Below, piece by piece: positions 34,706-44,100 of a stretch of 64,000 nucleotides of DNA. Source of the DNA: Rhabdobacter roseus (GTDB lineage Bacteria > Bacteroidota > Bacteroidia > Cytophagales > Spirosomataceae); the NCBI RefSeq assembly GCF_014202275.1, contig NZ_JACHGF010000018.1, positions 1-64,000 of the forward strand, in the 5' to 3' direction. Position 1 is the stretch's first letter, and the number at the start of each line of letters is the position of its first letter. The position numbers were made by a program, and so were the translations under genes. A model generated the notes under the pieces. The model saw only the letters and a list, made by a program, of their open reading frames with translations. It had not been told where the DNA came from and did not search any database.

Positions 34706-35458
34706 ATGGACATCCAGGCCATCCGGTCCAGCTTGGAAGCTATCCTGCCTTTTCGGGCTTTGTTTTTGCAGGAAACCAACGTACAGATACGCTACAACGC
34801 CTGCCACGAACGCGGCTGGACCGACTCTTATACGCTGCTCCTGGCTCAGGAAGTGGTCGGTTACGGGTCGGTCAAGGGCAAAGAGCAGCTCACCGACCGG
34901 GATACCGTCTTTGAATTTTACCTCATGCCCGCCTACCGCCACCTGGCTACGGCTGGTTTTGCGGCCTTGGTGCAGGCTTCGGGCGCTACCTTCATCGAGT
35001 GCCAAAGCAACGACCCTTTGCTCTCGCCTCTTCTTTACGAGTTTGCGCAAAACGTCAACGCCGAGGTTATTTTGTTTGAAGACCACCTGGCTACTCACTA
35101 CTCTCCTCCCGGCGTGAGGTTTCGGCCTCGCCGGGAAGGCGAGAGGCTTTTTGCCCACCAGACCGAGCCCATCGGGGATTACGTCCTGGAATGGAACCGG
35201 CAGGTGGTGGCTACGGGTGGCTTTCTACGGCACTACAATTTTCCGTTTGCCGATTTATTCATGGAAGTCGTCGAAGAGCACCGTCAAAAAGGCTGGGGCA
35301 CGTACCTCTTGCAGGAAGTGAAAAAAGAGTGCTACCGGGCGGGGCGGGTACCGGCTGCGCGCTGTGCCATGCATAATAAAGCCTCCCGTGCTGCTCTACT
35401 CAAAGCGGGCCTGAAAGTAGCTGGGTACTTGCTGGCAGGTTCCGTTAAAACCGTATAA
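34706..35458 (+). CDS. GNAT family N-acetyltransferase
   Basis: 250 aa. A long N-terminal part of about 130 residues (with VVGYGSVKGKEQL) precedes a second GNAT-like region with motif A EEHRQKGWGTYLLQEVKKECYRAG and motif B ARCAMHNKASRAALLKAGLKVAGYLL. It probably uses acetyl-CoA to modify a small amine or protein; no substrate can be given. The gene is in the same direction as its neighbours but after a 66-nt gap with a T-run, so it may have its own promoter. Confidence 0.78.
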   Translation: MDIQAIRSSLEAILPFRALFLQETNVQIRYNACHERGWTDSYTLLLAQEVVGYGSVKGKEQLTDRDTVFEFYLMPAYRHLATAGFAALVQASGATFIECQSNDPLLSPLLYEFAQNVNAEVILFEDHLATHYSPPGVRFRPRREGERLFAHQTEPIGDYVLEWNRQVVATGGFLRHYNFPFADLFMEVVEEHRQKGWGTYLLQEVKKECYRAGRVPAARCAMHNKASRAALLKAGLKVAGYLLAGSVKTV

Positions 35459-35481
35459 ATTAGCCTTTTCAATCCAAAAAT

Positions 35482-36186
35482 ATGCTCCGCTGCGTAGTGA
35501 TCGACGACGAACCCCTGGCCCGGGAGGTACTTCAAAACTACCTCCAGCGGCTCGACTGCGTGCGCTCGGTCCGGCTCTTTGGCCACGCCCAAGACGCCCT
35601 GGAGTACCTCCGCCACCACGAGGCCGACGTGCTGTTTCTGGACATCGAAATGCCCGAGTTGAACGGTCTCGATTTCCTGCGCGCCCTCCCGCAGCCGCCC
35701 CTCACGGTATTCACCACGGCCTACCGCCACTACGCCTACGAGGGCTTCGAGCTGGGCGTCATCGACTTCCTGCTCAAGCCCATTGCCTACGCCCGTTTCC
35801 GGCAAGCCATCGAAAAAATCCGGGAGTTTCTGGCGCTAAAAGAGCAAAACACCCAGCTCGAAACCGGCGCCTCCCTGGGGACGGTTTTTGTCAAAAGCGG
35901 TACCCAACGAATCAAACTCAACCTGGCTGACGTAACCTACCTCCAGGGCCTGAAAGACTACGCCATCATCTATACTGACGCGGGCCAGATCGTGCTGAAA
36001 GGTACCCTCAAAGCCATGCACGCCATCTTTCCGCCCAGCCAGTTTGTGCGGGTTCACAAATCCTTCATCGTAGCCGTCTCGCGCATCACCCGCCTCGAGC
36101 GCAACCGGCTCATCATCAACGGGAATCCCGTCCCCATTGGCCGAAATTACAAGGAAGAAATAGAGGCGTTGGTGGGGCGGGGGTAG
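35482..36186 (+). CDS. LytTR family response regulator
   Basis: 234 aa. Receiver domain 1-120 with VIDDEPLAREVLQNYL, phospho-Asp in VLFLDIEMPELNGLDF (about 53) and KPIAYARF. LytTR DNA-binding domain about 130-232 (FVKSGTQRIKLNLADVTYLQGLKDYAIIYT.., FVRVHKSFIV, GRNYKEEI). It binds direct repeats through beta strands rather than an HTH. Its probable kinase is the LytS protein at 32105-33169; here the pair is separated by four genes instead of being adjacent. Confidence 0.92.
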   Translation: MLRCVVIDDEPLAREVLQNYLQRLDCVRSVRLFGHAQDALEYLRHHEADVLFLDIEMPELNGLDFLRALPQPPLTVFTTAYRHYAYEGFELGVIDFLLKPIAYARFRQAIEKIREFLALKEQNTQLETGASLGTVFVKSGTQRIKLNLADVTYLQGLKDYAIIYTDAGQIVLKGTLKAMHAIFPPSQFVRVHKSFIVAVSRITRLERNRLIINGNPVPIGRNYKEEIEALVGRG

Positions 36187-36395
36187 TTTGGGCCTTGTCA
36201 TCAGAACAGCGCCCTCTCCGCCTAGGCCCCCCGTTGCCAAGCTACCTGAGCTAGACAAAAACCCCTGTCGTGGCGCTCAGGTACCTATATAGACTTTTAA
36301 TTTTTCTTACTTTAATTCAACAAAAAGGATTGAGGCAAATAAATTGCCCCACTATTATTGTAGTTTACCCGCTCACTCTCCCCTATCCATAACCG

Positions 36396-37073
36396 TTGAA
36401 AAAGATACGTTTCCTCCGTATACAATTCGACGCCGAAATTGAGGCCTACGAAATTCCGGCGTTTCGGGGTGCCGTGGCTTCCAAAGCCGGCCTTGAAAAC
36501 ATTTTATTTCACAACCACCTCAATGACCGGGAGCTCCTCTACGGCTACTCGGTTATCCAGTACAAGCGCATCGGTCGAAATCCCGGCATCGTGTGCATAG
36601 ACTACGGCGTGGACGACATTCATCACTTATTTAACAACCGTAGTCTCGATATCAAGCTCGGCGAACGCCCCCTGAGCCTGACGGTCAAAAACCTACAAAT
36701 GCATCAGTACACGCTTCAGGTTTGGGAGAAGACCTTTCAATACCGGCTGTACAACTGGCTGGCTCTAAGCCAGGAAAATTACCAGGCCTACCAGCTCATC
36801 CAGAACGATCTTGAACGCATCACCTTTTTGGAAAAGATTCTGATTGGCAATATTTTGTCGTTTGCTAAAGGGGTCAACTGGCAAGTAGATAAAACTATCT
36901 CACTCCGAATCGACGACATCCTGAAAACCAAGCTCGTACCCTACAAGCAACAAAAACTCATGGCCTTCGACCTCCGCTTTCGGAGCAACGTTTTCCTGCC
37001 CGACTACCTGGGTCTGGGCAAAGGCGTAAGCCTGGGGTTCGGAACGGTGAGTCAAATTAAAGATCGTAAATAA
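36396..37073 (+). CDS. cas6: CRISPR endoribonuclease Cas6
   Basis: 225 aa, TTG start (no ATG fits upstream). Two ferredoxin-like RAMP folds are suggested, with the Gly-rich loop of Cas6 near the end (YLGLGKGVSLGFGTV). Cas6 cuts the long CRISPR transcript within each repeat to make crRNA with an 8-nt 5' handle. It is first in the cas operon, 10 nt before cas10. Base composition is close to the chromosome average, unlike the csm genes that follow. The general acid residue is not evident by eye. Confidence 0.85.
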   Translation: MKKIRFLRIQFDAEIEAYEIPAFRGAVASKAGLENILFHNHLNDRELLYGYSVIQYKRIGRNPGIVCIDYGVDDIHHLFNNRSLDIKLGERPLSLTVKNLQMHQYTLQVWEKTFQYRLYNWLALSQENYQAYQLIQNDLERITFLEKILIGNILSFAKGVNWQVDKTISLRIDDILKTKLVPYKQQKLMAFDLRFRSNVFLPDYLGLGKGVSLGFGTVSQIKDRK

Positions 37074-37083
37074 ACCTAATCGA

Positions 37084-39654
37084 ATGGCAAACACACGCGA
37101 CATCATCTACCTGGCGGCTCTACTCCACGACATTGGCAAGTTCTGGCAGCGCGCGGATGACGGCTATCAACAGTCAAAGGGCATAGCTCTCTATCCAAGC
37201 GTTATGGGAAACATTGGGAATATCTGCCCTACCACACAAGACGGTTATCCTAAGTATCAACATGTCATTTGGACGCAGCTATTCTTTGAGACCCATGAGA
37301 ATATTTTCAAAAAGCTCGGGATTTATGAAAATCCAAGCAGCGCTTTGGATAACCTCACAAATGTATCAATACATCATCATAAGCCAACGAGTCGTATACA
37401 GGCATTTATTCAATTAGCAGACTGGTGGGCGAGCGGTATTGATCGGTCCCAAGCGAATGATTATCACAATGAAATAAAAAGAGGAAAGCTTAAATTCAAA
37501 GAGGAGCCACTCATTAATATTTTCGGAAACTTAAATGTAGTGAATAGCTCAATGCCTAAACAAGCAACTGCTTTTGGTTTAAGTGCTTTGTCGCTGACAG
37601 ATAACATTTTACCCTCCTTTGAGAAATACGAGGCTGGTGTGTCTCAACATCACTATCAAATGCTTTGGGAACAATTTCAACAAGAATTTAAACAACTACC
37701 TACAGACAACCGCGAAGTCTTTTGCGAAACCCTCTATTATTTATTAAAAAAATATACTTGGTGTATTCCAGCATCTACCATTGATTTTGCTGATAATAGT
37801 CTTTTTCATCATCTAAAAACTACAGCAGCCATTGCTCAATGTCTATATGACTATAATGTAGAGCAACCCGATGCAATTAAATATGAGCGGCGTCTTTCTC
37901 TTGTTAAAGGGCATTTCCCACTTCTCCTCGTTTGCGTAGACTTATCAGGCATCCAAAAATTTATCTATAATATCTCGTCTAAATATGCAGCCAAAAGTCT
38001 AAAAGGACGTTCCTTTTCTCTACAGTTGATGCTCGATAGTATTGCCAGTGAGTTGGTTCGACTTACGCATACAACTCTGAGTCATATTGTTTATAGTAGC
38101 GGCGGAAAATTTTACATGCTTTTACCTAATACCCAAAATGTAAGAAACACTCTTAGTAGCTACGAACAATCTCTCAAAAAAGCTATATGGGATAAATACA
38201 AAGGGAGTTTATATATATGTTTAGGTTATGAAGCTTTTGCTTATGATCTAGGAAAACGTGAAATACTGACCCAAAACGGCTCGGATCAATTAGGAGATTT
38301 ATGGAAAAACGTATCTGAAAAAACCTCCGAAAAAAAATTTCAAAAATTCAGAGATCTTTTATTGAATGACTTCAATAGTTTCTTTGAACCACTAGATCAT
38401 GGTGGCAATTTTGATATTTGTGCTATCTCGGGAAACGAGATCGAACAAGGCAAAAAGCGAATTGACGATGATGTAACGGTTTCGCCTCAAATCTACGAGC
38501 AGAAAAAAATTGGTGAGGCGTTGGTCAATCACCATTTTATAGTTCAAAGTCATCAATATCAAGCTAATCTTTCTGAAGAACCAAACTTTATATCGTTAGA
38601 CAATGGTCGTTTTTGGATTTTAGATGAACTTTTACAAACCGAGAATACCAATGTCTGCCTTAGTGTAAAAAAAGAAATTGACTTTATTAAACCCGTTTCA
38701 GCACGACTGGCTTCCTATTCCTTTCGTTTCTATGGTGGCAGCGAGGTTGCAATGAAATCGTCCAATCTTCCGAAAACATTTGAAGATTTGGCACAAGCCC
38801 CTGATAAAAATTACCATCGCTTGGCTGTTTTACGTATGGACGTAGATAATTTAGGCCAGTTATTTATCAAGGGATTTAATAAAGATAAAGCAAGCTTTTC
38901 AGCTTATGCTACCTTATCTGGGCAACTAGATTGGTTTTTCAGCGGATATATAAACATTTTACGGCAAAGAGAAGCTTATCGAGATTGGGTAAACATCATT
39001 TACTCTGGTGGTGACGATTTATTTGCTGTAGGACGCTGGGACGCTATAATATTATTCGCTGATGAGGTTCAGCGTGAATTCAAACGCTTTACAGGTCGCT
39101 CAGACATCACGCTTTCCGCAGGCATAACTATTATAACTCCCAAATTTCCCCTTGCCAAAGCTGCCGAGCTTGCAGGCGAAGCGGAAGAAGCAGCAAAAAA
39201 TCATCGATTCAATGGTCAAGCAAAAAATGCTCTTTACTTATTTGGTATCACTATTAACTGGGATGATGAGTTTCCAAATGTAGTAAGATGGAAAAATATT
39301 TTAGTTGACTGGTTAGAAGCTGGCTATATTTCAAAAGGATTGCTTCAACAGCTTTTTAGTTATTATGAAATATACAAGTTCAATCTTAAAGCTGAATTAG
39401 AAGCAAAAAGATTAAATATACCATTTACACCAGACTCGTCATGGAAATGGCAATGTACGTATAACCTAGCAAAAAGATTAAAGAATGCTAAAGGCGAAAA
39501 AAGAGATGCCTTAGCGCGAATTCAACTATTATTATTTACAGAACTACATCCTAACAGATTTCGCTTTGAGGTCTTTGCAACAGCAATGCGTTGGGCAGAA
39601 TTAGAAATACGTGATACTAAAAAATCAACTAAAACTTATGAAGAATATGCCTGA
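37084..39654 (+). CDS. csm1: Type III-A effector large subunit Cas10/Csm1
   Basis: 856 aa. The N-terminal HD nuclease domain starts with LAALLHDIGKFWQRADD (His-Asp at 17-18). Two Palm domains follow; the second carries YSGGDDLFAVGRWD (GGDD near 640-645), the cyclic oligoadenylate synthase site. Both catalytic sites are intact, so target RNA binding should trigger DNA cleavage and cOA signalling to the CARF protein Csm6. After the first about 150 bp the gene turns AT-rich, with many AAA/ATA codons, and loses the GTACC words common elsewhere. It overlaps csm2. Confidence 0.96.
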   Translation: MANTRDIIYLAALLHDIGKFWQRADDGYQQSKGIALYPSVMGNIGNICPTTQDGYPKYQHVIWTQLFFETHENIFKKLGIYENPSSALDNLTNVSIHHHKPTSRIQAFIQLADWWASGIDRSQANDYHNEIKRGKLKFKEEPLINIFGNLNVVNSSMPKQATAFGLSALSLTDNILPSFEKYEAGVSQHHYQMLWEQFQQEFKQLPTDNREVFCETLYYLLKKYTWCIPASTIDFADNSLFHHLKTTAAIAQCLYDYNVEQPDAIKYERRLSLVKGHFPLLLVCVDLSGIQKFIYNISSKYAAKSLKGRSFSLQLMLDSIASELVRLTHTTLSHIVYSSGGKFYMLLPNTQNVRNTLSSYEQSLKKAIWDKYKGSLYICLGYEAFAYDLGKREILTQNGSDQLGDLWKNVSEKTSEKKFQKFRDLLLNDFNSFFEPLDHGGNFDICAISGNEIEQGKKRIDDDVTVSPQIYEQKKIGEALVNHHFIVQSHQYQANLSEEPNFISLDNGRFWILDELLQTENTNVCLSVKKEIDFIKPVSARLASYSFRFYGGSEVAMKSSNLPKTFEDLAQAPDKNYHRLAVLRMDVDNLGQLFIKGFNKDKASFSAYATLSGQLDWFFSGYINILRQREAYRDWVNIIYSGGDDLFAVGRWDAIILFADEVQREFKRFTGRSDITLSAGITIITPKFPLAKAAELAGEAEEAAKNHRFNGQAKNALYLFGITINWDDEFPNVVRWKNILVDWLEAGYISKGLLQQLFSYYEIYKFNLKAELEAKRLNIPFTPDSSWKWQCTYNLAKRLKNAKGEKRDALARIQLLLFTELHPNRFRFEVFATAMRWAELEIRDTKKSTKTYEEYA

Positions 39655-40054
39655 TAAAATTTCTATAACAATTTTAACTGAAGGAATAAAAGACCTTCGT
39701 CTACTCAAAGAATGGGGCGACTATCTAGCCAAGCCCGATAAAGAGGAGAATAATCGATCTGGCAAAGATAGAATAACAAAAGACAAGGTTTCCACATCCC
39801 AACTTCGGCGTTTTTTTGGTGCAATTAAAAGGATACAAGCTGATTTTGACGGCTTATCTGGCGAAGTGCTTCTCCTCGAGCCTAAACTTGCTTATGCGGT
39901 TGGGCGCGACAAGAATAAAACAAAACTTAAAGACCTTTACGATCTTCTAAGCCCTTTAATTCGAGGGATAAGTGAGGATCGTGCTCGTTTTCAAAACTTT
40001 GTTAATGTATTAGAAGCGATTGTTGCTTACCATAAAGCAGCAGGTGGTGAATAA
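39638..40054 (+). CDS. csm2: Type III-A small subunit Csm2
   Basis: 138 aa from the ATG at 39638 (MKNMPDKIS); a second ATG at 39647 is equally possible, and both overlap the cas10 end. It is a small helical protein with Lys-rich segments and KVSTSQLRRFFGAIKRIQADF, LLEPKLAYAVGR and FVNVLEAIVAYHKAAGG, which are Csm2 hallmarks. Several copies form the inner filament of the Csm complex along the crRNA-target duplex. AT-rich like the rest of the csm block. Confidence 0.88.
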   Translation: MKNMPDKISITILTEGIKDLRLLKEWGDYLAKPDKEENNRSGKDRITKDKVSTSQLRRFFGAIKRIQADFDGLSGEVLLLEPKLAYAVGRDKNKTKLKDLYDLLSPLIRGISEDRARFQNFVNVLEAIVAYHKAAGGE

Positions 40055-40076
40055 AACTTTAAAATAAATCTATTAA

Positions 40077-40772
40077 ATGTCTCTCTATATGAAACTTTAT
40101 AAAAAAATAATCTTAAAAGGTACTCTTAAACTTCTAACGGGACTCCATATTGGCGACAGCAAAGAAAATGTTGAAATTGGTGGAGTGGATAGCCCGGTAG
40201 TACGTCGTAAAGACAACAATGAGCCCTATATTCCAGGCTCGTCACTAAAAGGAAAAATTCGTAGCCTTTTAGAATTGACATTGGGTGAAAATGCTGATAC
40301 TAAGTTTAAAACTTATAGAAGCGTTAATGGCATGTGTCTCGCAGACTTATTTGGCTCCGCCGATAACCCCGCCCGTATTTTGGTACGCGACGCTTCACTA
40401 ACTAGTACTTCTTCCCAAATGCTCAAAGCATCGGAATTTACGGATATGCCCTATACCGAAATTAAGTTTGAAAATGTAATCAATCGGTTAAACGGAACAG
40501 CTGAACACCCTCGCCAAATTGAACGTGTACCCGCTGGTGCTGAATTTAACATTGAATTTATTATCAATGTAATACAAGAGCAAGAAGAAACGCAGCAGCA
40601 GTTAGACTCAAAAGCCAATGCCTATCTACAATTATTGAGCTCCGGCATCGAGCTGCTTCATCATGACTACCTCGGCGGAAGCGGAACCCGAGGTTATGGC
40701 CAAGTACTTATTACCTTAACTGAACCCCTCCATAAAACTGCTGAGGAATATCTTAACTCCGCTGTATCATGA
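40077..40772 (+). CDS. csm3: Type III-A backbone and RNase subunit Csm3
   Basis: 231 aa (M5, MKLYKKIILKG, is another possible start). RAMP features include GLHIGDSKENVEIGGVDSPVVRR, PYIPGSSLKGKIRSLLE and the Gly-rich GGSGTRGYGQV near the end. The Asp in GGVDSP (38, or 34 from M5) is in the place of the catalytic residue that cuts target RNA every 6 nt. It is followed by csm4 with a 4-nt ATGA overlap. Confidence 0.95.
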   Translation: MSLYMKLYKKIILKGTLKLLTGLHIGDSKENVEIGGVDSPVVRRKDNNEPYIPGSSLKGKIRSLLELTLGENADTKFKTYRSVNGMCLADLFGSADNPARILVRDASLTSTSSQMLKASEFTDMPYTEIKFENVINRLNGTAEHPRQIERVPAGAEFNIEFIINVIQEQEETQQQLDSKANAYLQLLSSGIELLHHDYLGGSGTRGYGQVLITLTEPLHKTAEEYLNSAVS

Positions 40773-41752
40773 CGTTCGATACCATTTACTTTGAATTCAA
40801 AACTCCGTTTCACATTAGCAATGCTCGGTCAGATTATGGGCAAAGTGAGCGGATATTCCATTCCGACGCACTCTATGCTGCTATTATGCAGGCATGGGCC
40901 ATGCTGGGAAAAAGTGATTGGATTACACCCCGACCCGCTTTTACACTCTCTAGCCTTTTCCCTTTCACATGTAGTAATGTAGGAAAACGTATTCACTTTT
41001 TTCCGAAACCGTTTTTACAACCGAATGTTAGTAAAAACGCCATTCGCCCAGAAGATGCTAAGATTTTTAAAAAGGTAAAATATATAGACGCATGGCATTT
41101 AGAGCAGTATCTAAATAAAACTCCCCTTCAAACATCCATTAATGAAGTGAAAGGGAGTTACCAAACCTATGAAAACATTGATAAAGGCTTTTTACAAGCA
41201 GATGTCATCCCTCGTATTAGAAAGCCCCGCCTTGATAAAGAAGATGCTGAACCCTTTTATACAGAAAGGCTTTACTACAAAACAGGATCCGGGATGTTTT
41301 GTCTGATCCAATTTGAGGATTTCACAGCCAAAGCTAAGGTACAAGCCGCTTTGAATCTACTAGCTGATAATGGTTTGGGGACCGATAGAAACGTGGGTAA
41401 TGGGCTTTTTAATTGGGAAATGGGCCAACTATCCATTTCCTTACCTCCTGTTTCTGATTGGAGTTTGAATCTCTCGCTTTTCTGCCCAGAGAATAAAGAA
41501 CAGCTAGCTGGAATGCTTGCCAGCGAAGCTCGCTATGAAATCGTTAAGCGCGGCGGGTGGTTATCGGATCCATACAATTCATATCGCAAACGCTCAGTAT
41601 ATATGTTTTTGGAGGGCTCTTTGTTGAAAACATCGGCTTCGCCAAAAGGAAATACTATTGACCTCAAGCCCGACAACTCCCTACTTCCTACCCAAATCTC
41701 ACATCCTATTTGGCGTATCGGCAAAGCACTCTTTTTACCTGTACAAATATGA
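40769..41752 (+). CDS. csm4: Type III-A subunit Csm4
   Basis: 327 aa. RAMP protein with an N-terminal domain (FEFKTPFHISNARSDYGQSERIFHSDALYAAI) and the loop DNGLGTDRNVGNGLF, typical of Csm4, which caps the complex and binds the 5' crRNA handle together with Cas10. AT-rich. ATGA overlaps join it to csm3 and csm5. Confidence 0.92.
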   Translation: MTFDTIYFEFKTPFHISNARSDYGQSERIFHSDALYAAIMQAWAMLGKSDWITPRPAFTLSSLFPFTCSNVGKRIHFFPKPFLQPNVSKNAIRPEDAKIFKKVKYIDAWHLEQYLNKTPLQTSINEVKGSYQTYENIDKGFLQADVIPRIRKPRLDKEDAEPFYTERLYYKTGSGMFCLIQFEDFTAKAKVQAALNLLADNGLGTDRNVGNGLFNWEMGQLSISLPPVSDWSLNLSLFCPENKEQLAGMLASEARYEIVKRGGWLSDPYNSYRKRSVYMFLEGSLLKTSASPKGNTIDLKPDNSLLPTQISHPIWRIGKALFLPVQI

Positions 41753-42870
41753 CTTACGTTAATACTGATCTAAAAGTAGAAATACTGACTCCTACTCACA
41801 TAGGTATGGGGCAAGAAAAAAATTATCAGCGTGGACTTGATTTCATAATTAAGAATAATATTAATGATGACGGAAGATCGCTTTATATTCTTCATCCTGA
41901 AAAAATCATAGAATATATATCTCGAAACCCTAAAGATCTACAAGATTTAACGCTAAAATTAAGTAAAGGAAATTACCGAGAGATTGAAAGTTACTTAAAT
42001 AGGACAAATATACTTTTAGCCCGTAATGTAGTGAGGGTTGAATTAGCCTATGACGATTCAATAACAGAAATTAAGCGTCAATTTTCAAATGGTCTTGGCA
42101 GTTATCTGGTCCCCGGCTCTTCATTAAAAGGCGCAATACGGTCGGTGTTATACAAGACTTTAAAACAAGGCAATCCAAATTCTAGAAGGGATGACGAATT
42201 ATTCGGTAAAATTGGAAACAATCTTATGAATTTGCTTACTGTGGGGGATATTACTTTTAGTAGCACCAGCGTGAAAATATATCGTACTAAAATATTCTCG
42301 GCCGATGGGAGACCAAAAAATGGATATGGGAGCTGGAAGCATGAAAAAAGAGGATGCCATAGGGACGATTTTACTTCAAACGAGTTTGTAAGCTACTACG
42401 AGGCCATTAAACCTAAAACAGAAAGTAGTGTAAGGTTAGGCTTATCTATAAACATGAATTCTGCTAAACTAGCTTCTATCCCCAATGCTCGTCTTCTTTT
42501 CCAGAAAGGACCATCGGATTTAATTCAACTTATTAAAAATCATTCCCGAACCTATCTTGAGCGAGAATTACACTACTACCAACAATATCCAAACGACGAT
42601 TTAGAAAATATTGCTCAAAAGAAGTTAGAGTCTCTGTTGAGCCACAATGAAGCAACTAGTTCTTGCGTGCTGCGTGTTGGAGCTAATGTAGGTTTTCATA
42701 GTATCACCGGAGATTGGCAATTGAACTCGCATACAAACGGTTGGCATTTTAATCAACAAAGTCGTAGTGAACAAATCAAAGCAAAGACCCGAAAATTTGC
42801 GTTTACAAAAAAGGCGGCTGGTGGATTTGATTTTCACCCTATGGGGTTTATCAAATTGACTCTTCCTTAA
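41749..42870 (+). CDS. csm5: Type III-A subunit Csm5
   Basis: 373 aa from the ATG at 41749, overlapping the csm4 stop by 4 nt. It starts with the RAMP strand KVEILTPTHIGMGQEKNYQRGLDF and has YLVPGSSLKGAIRSVLYKTL (Gly-rich, RNA-binding). The central part has LMNLLTVGDITFSSTSVKIY. Csm5 caps the 3' end of the crRNA and helps recruit trimming nucleases. It is strongly AT-rich, the last of the csm genes proper. Confidence 0.93.
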   Translation: MTYVNTDLKVEILTPTHIGMGQEKNYQRGLDFIIKNNINDDGRSLYILHPEKIIEYISRNPKDLQDLTLKLSKGNYREIESYLNRTNILLARNVVRVELAYDDSITEIKRQFSNGLGSYLVPGSSLKGAIRSVLYKTLKQGNPNSRRDDELFGKIGNNLMNLLTVGDITFSSTSVKIYRTKIFSADGRPKNGYGSWKHEKRGCHRDDFTSNEFVSYYEAIKPKTESSVRLGLSINMNSAKLASIPNARLLFQKGPSDLIQLIKNHSRTYLERELHYYQQYPNDDLENIAQKKLESLLSHNEATSSCVLRVGANVGFHSITGDWQLNSHTNGWHFNQQSRSEQIKAKTRKFAFTKKAAGGFDFHPMGFIKLTLP

Positions 42871-42916
42871 TACCGTTTTACTAAATAAAAATATCAAAGC
42901 CTTGTAAAACTAACCA

Positions 42917-42959
42917 ATTCTATGTAGATTGTAAATTGAATTTCAAATCTGCATAGAAT
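42917..42959 (+). promoter_or_regulatory. Inverted repeat covering the ATPase start codon
   Basis: ATTCTATGTAGATTG (42917-42931) and CAAATCTGCATAGAAT (42944-42959) form a 13-of-14 dyad with a short AT loop. The right arm runs into the ATG at 42958. As DNA it could be an operator, and as RNA a hairpin would bury the start codon. It separates the csm block from the ATPase gene. Confidence 0.65.
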
Positions 42960-44100
42960 GATTTCCCGAGCGTTAGAAGCCAAGGCGCAAGAGCTCCTTA
43001 CCAAGTTCCCAATTGTATCTATATCCGGCCCGAGGCAATCGGGCAAAACGACTTTTTCAAAGCTTTTTGCGCCTGACTACCAGTACCTGAATCTCGAACT
43101 GCCGGACAGTCGGCTCTTTGCGCAGAGCGACCCGAGGGGGTTTCTGGATATGTACCAAAACCGCGTGATCCTGGATGAGGCCCAACAAGTACCCGACCTC
43201 TTCTCGTACCTACAGGTATATACCGACGAGCGGAACCGACCGGGCGAATACATCCTGACCGGCTCCCAGAATTTTTTGCTGATGGAGAAAATCACGCAGT
43301 CGCTGGCGGGGCGGGTAGCCCTCCTGACGCTGCTGCCTTTGTCGTACGCCGAGCTACCCCAAAAGCCCCCGCCCGAAGCCTTTATTTTCTCGGGGGGGTA
43401 CCCGCGCCTCTTCAGCCGGGAGATTTCGCCGACTGACTTCTTCCCGACCTACGTCCAAACGTACATCGAAAGGGATGTGCGCCAACTCATCCAGATCCAG
43501 AATCTCACCCTGTTTCAGAACTTTCTGAAGCTCATGGCCGGGCGGGCGGGGCAGGTTTTCAATGCGTCGAGCCTGGCCAGCGAAGTAGGCGTGAGTAGCC
43601 AGACCATCGAAGCCTGGACCTCGGTGCTGGAGGCTTCCTACATTGTGTTTCGGCTGCCGCCTTACTACAAAAACTTTAACAAACGGATCACCAAAGCCCC
43701 CAAGCTTTACTTTTATGATACGGGCTTGCTGTGCTATTTGCTGGGGCTGCGGTCGCCGGATGAGCTGCAGATCCATTTTGCCAAAGGGGCCATTTATGAG
43801 AATTTCGTACTGCTCGAAATCATGAAGCAACAGTACAACCAAGGCCACCGACCGCGCCTCTACTACTGGCGCGATAGCAACCAAAACGAGGTCGATCTCC
43901 TCATCGAGGATGGTACCCGGCTATTGGCCGTCGAAATCAAGGCGGGCAAAACCATCCAGAGCGCGTTTTTTAAGGGGCTGCTTTATTTTCGTAAAATGGT
44001 GCCCGAGGCCGACCTGCATCTGGCCTACGGGGGCCAGGAATTCCAAAAACGCAGTGACGTGACCGTACATCCTCTTCACCTTATACACCAAATTTTATGA
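42958..44100 (+). CDS. AAA ATPase of the DUF4143 family, inserted in the cas operon
   Basis: 380 aa. Walker A SGPRQSGKTTFSKLF (about 20-34), Walker B NRVILDEAQQVPDLF, sensor-like TGSQNFLLM, a winged-helix region (FNASSLASEVGVSSQTIEAW) and the C-terminal DUF4143/PD-(D/E)xK-like domain with YYWRDSNQNEVDLLIED..LLAVEIKAG. The E-VDLL-..VEIKAG arrangement is that of a possible nuclease core. Such ATPases are widespread and often mobile; their role is unclear. The gene is GC-rich with GTACC words, unlike csm5 before it, and its stop overlaps csm6 by 4 nt, so it is coupled to that gene. Confidence 0.88.
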   Translation: MISRALEAKAQELLTKFPIVSISGPRQSGKTTFSKLFAPDYQYLNLELPDSRLFAQSDPRGFLDMYQNRVILDEAQQVPDLFSYLQVYTDERNRPGEYILTGSQNFLLMEKITQSLAGRVALLTLLPLSYAELPQKPPPEAFIFSGGYPRLFSREISPTDFFPTYVQTYIERDVRQLIQIQNLTLFQNFLKLMAGRAGQVFNASSLASEVGVSSQTIEAWTSVLEASYIVFRLPPYYKNFNKRITKAPKLYFYDTGLLCYLLGLRSPDELQIHFAKGAIYENFVLLEIMKQQYNQGHRPRLYYWRDSNQNEVDLLIEDGTRLLAVEIKAGKTIQSAFFKGLLYFRKMVPEADLHLAYGGQEFQKRSDVTVHPLHLIHQIL

